DNA from: Kiritimatiellia bacterium
Lineage (GTDB): Bacteria; Verrucomicrobiota; Kiritimatiellia; RFP12; UBA3636
Assembly: GCA_017481725.1 (NCBI GenBank)
Contig: JAFUOX010000073.1
Span: forward strand, 1-41,249
Length of the DNA stretch: 41,249 bases
Direction: 5' to 3'
The translations under genes and the position numbers were made by a program. Positions 34,507 through 41,249 of the stretch are shown here, in pieces. The notes under the pieces are model-generated. The model was not told the DNA's origin. It did not search any database and was given only the letters and a program-made list of their open reading frames with translations. Every line of letters starts with the position of its first letter. The first letter of the stretch is position 1.

Positions 34507-35238
34507 TTATTGTCCGCGTTCCAGTCTTGCTGCAAGTCGCTCTGGTAGGCTTGCTGCTCGTATTCTAGATTGAGCTGCAGAAACATCATACGCCACACGT
34601 CTAAAGCAAATCTGTTTGCTTTCAGGATAAAAAATACAATATGAAGACATAGGATTGCCATCACGTGGCTGCCCAACACTTCCAGTATTAACAAAGTATT
34701 TTTTACCTAGTTCAATTTTAATATCTTGAGGAGGTAATTGCTCTACCATATGACCTTGTTTTTTAAAGATGGTAGGAACATGTGTATGCCCATGAAAACA
34801 AATTTGGGTATTTTGATAATTCAAATGAGATTCTGCTTCAATTGAATCAAATACATAGCCCCAACGTTCTGGCATATCGAGTGTACTATGAACAAGAGTA
34901 ATATTTTTGTTTACAATGCTATATGGTAATTTTTTAAGCCATTCTATATTTTCAGATGTTAACTCTCTGCGTGTCCATTCTATAACATTGGCTGCCACAG
35001 GATGAAAATCATCTAATGACTCATCAAATGCACAATAATGGTCATGGTTACCACACACTGTAAATGATGCTATTTTTTTTATTGTTTCCACACATTCATT
35101 TGGAGTAGCATTATAGCCGACAACATCACCAACGCAGAGAAAGTCTGTTACATTCTCTGCATTAGCATCCTCAAGCACAGCATTTAGTGCATCAATGTTT
35201 GCATGGATATCTCCAAATATGGCGATTTTCTTTTCCAT
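34507..35238 (-). CDS. Metallophosphoesterase (YfcE/DR1281-like)
   Basis: 243 aa, soluble, no signal peptide. Calcineurin-like phosphoesterase motifs are complete: FGDIHAN (Asp10, His12), VGDVVGYN (Asp38), CGNHDH (Asn64, His65), LVHS (His117) and FHGHTHVP (His149, His151). It ends with the family's NTGSVGQPRDGNP and a short basic tail. Likely a metal-dependent phosphodiesterase or phosphatase in the cytoplasm with unknown substrate. 8 bp after ispD, so cotranscribed with it. Confidence 0.9.
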   Translation of the reverse strand: MEKKIAIFGDIHANIDALNAVLEDANAENVTDFLCVGDVVGYNATPNECVETIKKIASFTVCGNHDHYCAFDESLDDFHPVAANVIEWTRRELTSENIEWLKKLPYSIVNKNITLVHSTLDMPERWGYVFDSIEAESHLNYQNTQICFHGHTHVPTIFKKQGHMVEQLPPQDIKIELGKKYFVNTGSVGQPRDGNPMSSYCIFYPESKQICFRRVAYDVSAAQSRIRAASLPERLAARLERGQ

Positions 35239-35246
35239 TTTATTTA

Positions 35247-35930
35247 TTAAGCTTGCATTCCTAGTAATAGGGCTGCTATGTGCAAATCCTCTGGAACCGT
35301 AATTTTAATGTTAGGGAATCTGCTAGGAATTAAGTGAACCTTTTCGCCAAGCTTTTCAACAGCACTTGCTTCGTCTGTGATTGTCTCATCATTAATATCA
35401 ACAGCATCAAAGGCACGAGCTAGTAAATCAAACTTAAAGGTTTGTGGAGTTTGTACAGTCCAAATTTTGCTACGATCTAATGTGCTAGAAATGGTTTGCC
35501 CTTTTTCTACTAGCTTAACGGTGTCTGTCATGTGTTGAGCAGCAATGCCAGAGCCATTGCGCTTGGCGGATTTAATTGTTTCAGAGATTAGAGCAGGGGT
35601 AATGCAAGGGCGTGCAGCATCATGTACAGATACGATTGTCGTATCTGGATCGCATTCCTTCATTCCGTTGCGAACAGATGCCTGGCGGCATGAACCGCCA
35701 GCAACAACTGCTTGAACCTTACGGCAACCAAACATACGTGCCACGCCTTGGGTTGCAATTACCTGATCCTTACGAACAACAACAATGATTGCATCAATGT
35801 CCGCACATGCTTCAAATGCCATCAATGAATATGCTAATACAGGCTTTGGTCCTAGGCTTAAAAAGGCCTTGTCTACCTTACCACCCATTCTTTCGCTTTT
35901 TCCTGCTGCAACAATAATTGCTGTGTTCAT
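35247..35930 (-). CDS. ispD: 2-C-methyl-D-erythritol 4-phosphate cytidylyltransferase
   Basis: IspD makes CDP-methylerythritol in the MEP isoprenoid pathway. The ATG at 35930 gives 227 aa, the family length. A TTG further upstream (35951) lies inside the GGAGAAAGGA ribosome site and is rejected. Motifs: AIIVAAGKSERMGGKVDKAFL (CTP binding), VSVHDAARPC, WTVQTPQTFKFDLLARAF, and the closing NIKITVPEDLHIA. It lacks an IspF fusion. It lies between secDF and the metallophosphoesterase gene in the minus-strand run. Confidence 0.95.
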   Translation of the reverse strand: MNTAIIVAAGKSERMGGKVDKAFLSLGPKPVLAYSLMAFEACADIDAIIVVVRKDQVIATQGVARMFGCRKVQAVVAGGSCRQASVRNGMKECDPDTTIVSVHDAARPCITPALISETIKSAKRNGSGIAAQHMTDTVKLVEKGQTISSTLDRSKIWTVQTPQTFKFDLLARAFDAVDINDETITDEASAVEKLGEKVHLIPSRFPNIKITVPEDLHIAALLLGMQA

Positions 35931-35969
35931 AAGAATTTTTCCTTTCTCCAATATAATTAAACTGAAATT

Positions 35970-38501
35970 TTATTTTTTTGCAAAGTTAGGACGCTTATTC
36001 TTGTACCATGCCAACATCACAGGTGTTGCGATGAAGATAGTTGAGAAGGTACTTACAATAATACCGATAAGCATACATGTAGCAAAGCCAAAGATATCAC
36101 CAGATGTGAAAATCATTAGTGCTGCAACTGTAATTAGGGTAGTGATTGATGTTAGAAGCGTTCTGCTTAGTGTAACATTGATACACTTGTTTGCAAGCTC
36201 TGGGAATGAAAGCTTGTTGTTTAGCTTGAGCTCTTCACGTACACGGTCAAATAGAACAATTGTATCGTTTACGCCATAACCTACGATTGTAAGCATTGCT
36301 GCAACAATTGTTAGGTTGAACTGGAAGCCAAGTGCTGTAAAGATACCAATTGTAATTAGAACGTCATGTACTAGTGCAACAATTGCACCTAGAGCAAAAC
36401 CAAACTCAAAGCGTAGTGTGATGTAGAGAAGCATTGCAATAGTTGAAAGTGTAATTGCTATGTATGCTGTTCTCTTCATCTCAGAACCAATCTGTGAGCC
36501 AACGGAGTCAACATCGATAAACTTGAAGCCAGCCTCTGGCATTGCTGCTTTAAGAGCTGTTTCCATTACCTCAGAAATTTCCTTGTTGTTTAGCTCTGTG
36601 TGAACTGTTGAAATTTCAAGGAATGAAATTTCCTTTGCATTCTCAGCTTCACTATTGTCTGCTGTCTGATACTGTGGCTTTGCATCGTCAATGCCAGCAG
36701 TAGCAAGTGTGCTACGAATATTGTTTAGTGGAGCTACATCCTTGTTTTCTACCTCAAATGTAACCTTAGCACCACCTGTAAAATCAACAGCAAAGATGCT
36801 TGATGGATCATTGATACCACGAATTAGGGCAACTGCATCCAATACAACAATTAGTACAACTGATGCAAGAACAAATGCCTTAGCTTTCTTGATGAAGTTG
36901 ATGTTGATTGTTGGAGGAACAAGCTCCATCATCTTAATCTTCTTTGTTGTGTCTGGCTTAACTGTTGCCTGGAAAATAAGCTTTGTAACAACTAGTGCTG
37001 TAAACATTGAAGCTAGAATACCTGCTACAAGTGTTACAGAGAAGCCACGAATTAGACCTGTACCAAAGATGAATAGAATAATTGCTGTAATGATAGTTGT
37101 TAGGTTACCATCAAAAATTGCTAGAAATGCACGCTGATAACCTGCCATGATTGAAGCAAAGGTTGGGCGACCAGCTGCAGCCTCTTCACGTGTACGCTCA
37201 AAAATAAGAACATTAGCATCTACAGCCATACCAATGGTCAATAGAATACCTGCAATACCAGGAAGTGTTAGCACTGGAAGCTTAGCAATTGAGTCACCAG
37301 CTGTTGCTTCCTGAGCAAATGCTCCTAGAATACCAGATGCAATTACTGCAAATACTGGTAGAAGAACAATATTTAAAATTAGTGCAATTGCTGCAACAAT
37401 ACCAAGTGAACGATAGTATATAACTAGGAATGCTAGAACACCTACGCATCCAACTATAATTGCAACCTTTGATGCAGAAATTGCATCCTCACCAAGAGTT
37501 GGGGAAACATAGCGCTTGCCCATGAACTTAAGTGGAGCAGGAAGAGAACCTGCATTTAGAACGTTCTGTAGCTGACGTGCCTCTTCTAATGAAAAACGAC
37601 CTGTGATAATTGCATCACCATCAATACGGCTCTGAATTACTGGTGCTGAATAAACAACATCATCAAGGATGATTGCAAGCTGCTGACCAATGTTCTTGCC
37701 TGTAACATTAGCAAACTTTCTTCTTCCCTCAGAATCAAAGGTTAGGCTTACTACACGCTCGCCAGTCTGTGGGTTTGAATCTGCTTTAGCACGAGCAAGG
37801 TTTTCACCTGTTAGCTCAACAATGCGCTTTACAAAAATAGGGTAGTAGTAATCAATCTTTTCCTCAGATTTCTTTTCTAGCATGAAGTTTGTTCCTGGAT
37901 TTGGATTGCCAAACTTACGTAGGTAAAGAGCATATTCTGATGATGTGTAATCAACATTCTGAGATAAGTCTTTAATATAGCAAGGACTTCCATTTCCATC
38001 CTCTGTTAGCTTATAACCGCGTGGAGCCTTACCATCTGCTAGAAGCTTTGCTACCTTTTGACCAGAGCTTGGAGAAACAAGACTAAACTTTAGAAATGCA
38101 ACGCTACGAACTAACTCCTCAGCTTGTTGACGCTTCTCTTCTGTTGCACCAGGCATCTGAACATAGATTCGACCATTGCTACCACGTGAGATAACAGGTT
38201 CCTCTGTGCCTAGAGCATCAATACGTGCACGTACAACCTCAACAGCTGTCTCATTTGCATTGCTCATTGCTCGATCCATCTGAACAGCAATCTCTTCCTC
38301 TGTAAGTGTCTTGCCTTCAGCTTCTGCACGCTCAATAATTGTCTGCTTTAGTGCTTCCTGATCAATTTCTAGAGTAAAGCTATATCCGCCCTGTAAGTCT
38401 AGTCCAAGACGAATGTTTTCACCCTTTTTACCAATTAGAATAAATGAAAATGCTAGTAGTACAACTAGTACAATCCATTTCCATAGTGCTTCTGTTTTCA
38501 T
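35970..38501 (-). CDS. secDF: Fused protein translocase subunit SecDF
   Basis: 843 aa with SecD and SecF in one chain, and twelve TM helices expected. SecD part: TM1 (residues ~8-24), then IRLGLDLQGGYSFTLEID, the large periplasmic P1 domain, SLPAPLKFMGKRYVSPTLGEDA and the TM4-6 block with GMAVDANVLIFERTREE. SecF part from ~residue 530: SIFAVDFTGGAKVTFEV and GYGVNDTIVLFDRVREELKL. It uses the proton gradient to pull preproteins through SecYEG. Fused SecDF occurs in Bacteroidota, PVC and some Firmicutes. yajC lies 40 bp upstream. Confidence 0.96.
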   Translation of the reverse strand: MKTEALWKWIVLVVLLAFSFILIGKKGENIRLGLDLQGGYSFTLEIDQEALKQTIIERAEAEGKTLTEEEIAVQMDRAMSNANETAVEVVRARIDALGTEEPVISRGSNGRIYVQMPGATEEKRQQAEELVRSVAFLKFSLVSPSSGQKVAKLLADGKAPRGYKLTEDGNGSPCYIKDLSQNVDYTSSEYALYLRKFGNPNPGTNFMLEKKSEEKIDYYYPIFVKRIVELTGENLARAKADSNPQTGERVVSLTFDSEGRRKFANVTGKNIGQQLAIILDDVVYSAPVIQSRIDGDAIITGRFSLEEARQLQNVLNAGSLPAPLKFMGKRYVSPTLGEDAISASKVAIIVGCVGVLAFLVIYYRSLGIVAAIALILNIVLLPVFAVIASGILGAFAQEATAGDSIAKLPVLTLPGIAGILLTIGMAVDANVLIFERTREEAAAGRPTFASIMAGYQRAFLAIFDGNLTTIITAIILFIFGTGLIRGFSVTLVAGILASMFTALVVTKLIFQATVKPDTTKKIKMMELVPPTININFIKKAKAFVLASVVLIVVLDAVALIRGINDPSSIFAVDFTGGAKVTFEVENKDVAPLNNIRSTLATAGIDDAKPQYQTADNSEAENAKEISFLEISTVHTELNNKEISEVMETALKAAMPEAGFKFIDVDSVGSQIGSEMKRTAYIAITLSTIAMLLYITLRFEFGFALGAIVALVHDVLITIGIFTALGFQFNLTIVAAMLTIVGYGVNDTIVLFDRVREELKLNNKLSFPELANKCINVTLSRTLLTSITTLITVAALMIFTSGDIFGFATCMLIGIIVSTFSTIFIATPVMLAWYKNKRPNFAKK

Positions 38502-38541
38502 GTTTGTTATACCTTAGTTTGTTATTACTTGTTTATATTAT

Positions 38542-38883
38542 TTAGTGTGCTTCAACGGAAGGAGCTTCACCATCCTTGATAGTGCGTAGAACTGCACCAC
38601 GAGCAATCTCAATAATTGTGTTTGGAGCAATCTCCACCATAAATGTTGATTCCTTTACTTCAGCAATTGTGCCAATTAGACCCCCTGCAAAAAGAATCTT
38701 TGCACCAGCACGAAGCTCATTGATTTGTTGCTTGCGCTCTTTTTCCTTTCGCTGCTGTGGGCGAATAAGAATAAAATAGAAAATAGCAAATATTATGATG
38801 ATTGGTAAAAATGCAGTAAAACCGCCACCCTGTTGTACAGGTGGTTGTGCAGCATTTGCCATTATTGTTGTTATTGTATTCAT
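38542..38883 (-). CDS. yajC: Preprotein translocase subunit YajC
   Basis: 113 aa. A short Gln/Gly-rich N-terminus, a single TM helix (FLPIIIIFAIFYFILI, residues ~25-40), then the signature RPQQRKEKERKQQ and a small cytoplasmic domain (GAKILFAGGLIGTIAEV...). AAGGAAAG stands about 10 bp before the ATG at 38883. It associates with SecDF; the order tgt-yajC-secDF is the common bacterial one. Confidence 0.95.
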   Translation of the reverse strand: MNTITTIMANAAQPPVQQGGGFTAFLPIIIIFAIFYFILIRPQQRKEKERKQQINELRAGAKILFAGGLIGTIAEVKESTFMVEIAPNTIIEIARGAVLRTIKDGEAPSVEAH

Positions 38884-38913
38884 TGTTGTTTTCTTTCCTT
38901 AATTAATAAAATT

Positions 38914-40044
38914 TTAATCTCTACTACTACGTAGCTCTTCATGAGCGATACGTCTAAATTCCTCAAAGCTTCCATTGTCTAATGAGGCCCTTAGCTCGCG
39001 CATAAATTCCATATAGCAATGTATGTTGTGAAGCGTCAGTAAACGAATTCCTAATACCTCGCCTGCGTTTAGTAGATGGCGGATGTAGGCACGTGTAAAG
39101 TTTTGACAACAAACACATGTACAGCCCTCTTCAACAGGGCGTAAATCCTGCTTGTATCGACCAGCCTTTATTTGTACAGATCCGTGGCGAGTAAATGCAG
39201 AGCCGTTTCTTGCATGACGTGTAGGAATTACACAGTCAAACATATCTATGCCTCTTGCAACTGCTTCAACCATCTGTAGCCTGTCTCCAACACCCATCAA
39301 ATAGCGTGGCTTGTTCTCAGGTAAATAAGGAGTGCTATCTTCAACTCCCTTAATAAGAACATCCTCAGGCTCTCCAACACTTACTCCACCTACCGCATAA
39401 CCATCAAAGCCTATCTCAACTAATCCTTCTGCACAACGCTTGCGTAGCTCTGGATAAACACCTCCCTGAACTATGCCAAATAGCTTTTGACCATCCGCAC
39501 GCTCCTGCTCAGCACAAACCTTTGCCCAAGCTAATGTCTTGGAAATAGACTTCTGTGCATATTCTGGTGTGCAAGGATATGGAATGCATTCATCAAAACA
39601 CATCGCCACATCAGAACCAATTGCTTTCTGCATTGCAATTGATTCCTTTGGTCCTAAGAAAAAGCGCTTGCCATCAATGTGTGAGTTAAACTCAACTCCA
39701 TCCTGACGAATCTTGCGGAGCTTGCCAAGCGAAAATACTTGGAAGCCTCCGCTATCTGTTAAAATTGGTCCGTCATACTGCATGAAATTATGAAGCCCTC
39801 CAACTGCCTCCATAATCTCTTTGCCTGGACGAAGCATTAGATGATAGGTATTAGACAAAATCATTCCTACACCTAGTTCCTTTAAATCCCTAGGCTCTAA
39901 GGTTTTTACTGTGCCTTGTGTGCCAACAGGCATAAAGCAAGGAGTCTCAACAATCCCATGCTTTGTCATAAGCTGGGATCTACGAGCCTCAAAGCCCCCA
40001 TCTAACACCTTTGCTGTTTTTAAAACCTTGAATTGTTCTGTCAT
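38914..40044 (-). CDS. tgt: tRNA-guanine (queuine) transglycosylase
   Basis: 376 aa. It exchanges G34 of tRNAs with GUN anticodons for the queuosine precursor preQ1. Motifs: ILTDSGGFQVFSL (Asp97), GIVQGGVYPELR, and DCVIPTRHARNG with the nucleophile Asp270. The zinc ligands are Cys308, Cys310, Cys313 and His339. Spacings equal those of the Zymomonas enzyme. It lies 29 bp after rlmB and 30 bp before yajC. No other queuosine gene is in the window. Confidence 0.97.
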   Translation of the reverse strand: MTEQFKVLKTAKVLDGGFEARRSQLMTKHGIVETPCFMPVGTQGTVKTLEPRDLKELGVGMILSNTYHLMLRPGKEIMEAVGGLHNFMQYDGPILTDSGGFQVFSLGKLRKIRQDGVEFNSHIDGKRFFLGPKESIAMQKAIGSDVAMCFDECIPYPCTPEYAQKSISKTLAWAKVCAEQERADGQKLFGIVQGGVYPELRKRCAEGLVEIGFDGYAVGGVSVGEPEDVLIKGVEDSTPYLPENKPRYLMGVGDRLQMVEAVARGIDMFDCVIPTRHARNGSAFTRHGSVQIKAGRYKQDLRPVEEGCTCVCCQNFTRAYIRHLLNAGEVLGIRLLTLHNIHCYMEFMRELRASLDNGSFEEFRRIAHEELRSSRD

Positions 40045-40074
40045 GATACTTATACTTTAATCTATGATTAATTG

Positions 40075-41163
40075 TTATTGTGCGTTTTGCTGACGAATAA
40101 CCTCATAAATTGCTAACGCTCCAGCAACTCCAGCATTTAATGAGCCTACCTTACCATACATAGGTAGACGTGCTAGATTGTCGCAACGCTCGCGAACTAG
40201 ACGACCAAGGCCTTGTCCCTCACTGCCTATAACAATACAAACCTTACCCTTGAAGTCTATGTCTGTATAGTTTTTAGATTCAGGTAGAGCCTCTAGACCT
40301 GTTGTCCAAACATTGTATTTCTTAAGTCTATCAATCACCTCTGAAATGTTTGGTACAAGAGCAATTCGAATATGCTCAGCTGCACCAGCAGATGCACGAA
40401 CAGCAGCTGGTGTTACCCCAACAGCTCTATCTGCAGGAATAATGATTCCCTTAACTCCTGCACATTCACAAGAACGAATGATTGAACCTAAATTTTGTGG
40501 GTCAACTATATGATCAAGAATTACAAAAAGCTGATTTTTTTCATCCTCTTTTTCTGCCTCAGCATATAGTTCATCAATCTCAATATAAGGATAGTCTGCA
40601 CAAACAGCAACAACACCTTGATGATTTGCAGAGTTCATCCATGCATCAAGTGTTTCGCGCTTGTGCTTTAGAATGCGAATATTGCGCTCTTCGCATACCT
40701 TTTTAATTTCATCTACCTCTTCGCTATCTTTAATGCCATCAGCAAGAATCATATCTAAAATTTGACGACGATTTGCTCTAAGCATTTCAATCACTGGTTG
40801 GCGACCAAATAGTAGCTCACCCTCTGGGCGTGAAGGTATTGATTCCTGCTTTTTGACAGGTGCTTCTTCTTCTGGAGCCTCAAAAGCTTTGCGCTTAAAA
40901 TCACTATCGCGCTTGCCGCCACCGAAGCCACCACGGTCACGCTTGTCAAAGCGCCCGCCAAAGCCACGATCCTCATCACGCTCCCATGGCTTTTTAAAGC
41001 CACCATCGCGCTTGCTGCCAAAGCTATCACGGTCACGCTTGCCGCCGCCGAAGCCACCGCGGTCACGCTTGTCAGAGCGCCCGCCAAAGCCACGATCTTC
41101 ATCGCGCTCCCATGGCTTTTTAAAGCCACCATCGCGCTTGCTTCCACAGCTATCACCGGCACG
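40075..41163 (-). CDS. rlmB: 23S rRNA 2'-O-methyltransferase RlmB (TrmH/SpoU family) with Arg/Gly-rich N-terminal extension, start not visible
   Basis: The SpoU domain is clear: residues from LFGRQPVIEMLRANRR (substrate-binding N-domain), LDHIVDPQNLGSIIRSCE, VRASAGAAEH, VIGSEGQGLGRLVRERCD and the end LPMYGKVGSLNAGVAGALAIYE, which holds the SAM knot. The family methylates G2251 of 23S rRNA. The GTG at 40794 cuts into the conserved LFGRQPVIE block, so it is not a convincing start. The frame stays open upstream through an acidic linker and an RDxDRGFGGR-type repeat region until an apparent TAG at 41164-41166, with no start codon in between. The true start is probably off the window, and the two TAG codons near the edge are probably sequence errors. 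An annotation of 40075-40794 is the conservative alternative. Confidence 0.82.
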   Translation of the reverse strand, partial: RAGDSCGSKRDGGFKKPWERDEDRGFGGRSDKRDRGGFGGGKRDRDSFGSKRDGGFKKPWERDEDRGFGGRFDKRDRGGFGGGKRDSDFKRKAFEAPEEEAPVKKQESIPSRPEGELLFGRQPVIEMLRANRRQILDMILADGIKDSEEVDEIKKVCEERNIRILKHKRETLDAWMNSANHQGVVAVCADYPYIEIDELYAEAEKEDEKNQLFVILDHIVDPQNLGSIIRSCECAGVKGIIIPADRAVGVTPAAVRASAGAAEHIRIALVPNISEVIDRLKKYNVWTTGLEALPESKNYTDIDFKGKVCIVIGSEGQGLGRLVRERCDNLARLPMYGKVGSLNAGVAGALAIYEVIRQQNAQ

Positions 41164-41249
41164 CTACCCGCCCCCGAAGCCACCGCGGACACGCTAGTCC
41201 GAGCGCCCGCCAAAGCCACGAACATCATCTCGCTCCCATGGCTGGTTAA
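40859..41249 (-). repeat. 126-bp tandem repeat encoding an Arg/Gly/Asp-rich region of RlmB
   Basis: CATGGC landmarks at 40985, 41111 and 41237 give a period of 126 bp (42 codons). The unit encodes KRDRGGFGGGKRD, RDSFGSKRDGGFKKPWE and RDEDRGFGGR. A partial copy sits at 40890-40984. The array runs off the window. The outermost copy carries many changes and two in-frame TAG codons. Confidence 0.9.

Noticed and set aside
40791..41228. A 145-codon minus-strand frame rich in Val, Ala and Ser, and a 114-codon plus-strand frame (40853-41197)
   Set aside because: Both are other-frame readings of the 126-bp repeat that encodes the RlmB extension.
41143..41249. Diversity-generating retroelement style variation in the terminal repeat
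   Set aside because: Changes are not restricted to adenines of one strand, and no template repeat or reverse transcriptase is present; sequence error explains it better.

Overview
The window is AT-rich bacterial DNA with densely packed genes. It looks like a member of the PVC group (Verrucomicrobiota or Lentisphaerota), probably uncultured. Support for this is the Amuc_1098-like pilus secretin at the left edge, a fused SecDF, a TPR/ExbB/ExbD/ExbD cluster, lipid A acyltransferase and O-antigen ligase genes (so a Gram-negative envelope), RNase Y, and a BspA-like LRR surface protein. The placement is inferred from gene families, not from a marker-gene tree. Most native genes favour AAG for Lys, CGT for Arg and CTA/CTT for Leu. 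The Fic gene near 8 kb uses mostly AAA and stands out.

Layout. 1-3105: 3' part of a secretin whose visible N-terminal part is a 96-bp tandem repeat. 3235-7484: comM, obgE and a coiled-coil NYN-nuclease gene. 7485-9113: a probably acquired HTH-Fic gene with its own promoter and operator-like repeats, interrupted near its 3' end, then a low-molecular-weight tyrosine phosphatase. 9332-15263: two exported TPR proteins, ExbB and two ExbD proteins, likely one energised envelope system, closed by a terminator. 15426-18102: hexokinase, a glucuronokinase-like GHMP kinase and thioredoxin, with promoter and terminator. 18255-19601 (minus): LRR surface protein. 19611-20052: gene-free spacer with an imperfect palindromic repeat. 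20053-23702: mutL and an O-antigen ligase/polymerase. 23743-26949 (minus): a TPR-like membrane protein, rlmN and a GT90 glycosyltransferase. 27198-30550: rsfS (apparently starting at ATT), a lipid A acyltransferase and a sialate O-acetylesterase, closed by a strong terminator. 30764-41249 (minus): a nine-gene head-to-tail run, rlmB, tgt, yajC, secDF, ispD, a metallophosphoesterase, an SGNH lipoprotein, a GldG-like protein and rny.

Many genes serve the envelope (secretin, ExbBD/TPR, O-antigen, lipid A, SecDF/YajC) or the ribosome and RNA (Obg, RlmN, RlmB, RsfS, RNase Y, Tgt, NYN nuclease). Both window ends lie inside tandem repeats, as expected if this is a contig that broke at repeats. The last ~107 bp look error-ridden.

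The most notable observations are the ATT start of rsfS, a MutL without endonuclease metal ligands, the nonsense-truncated Fic gene with operator-like repeats in its promoter, the palindromic spacer at 19.7-19.9 kb, the TPR/ExbBD cluster with a two-tier stem-loop between exbB and exbD, and the transversion-only divergence of the terminal rlmB repeat. No CRISPR array, IS element, phage, tRNA or rRNA was seen.
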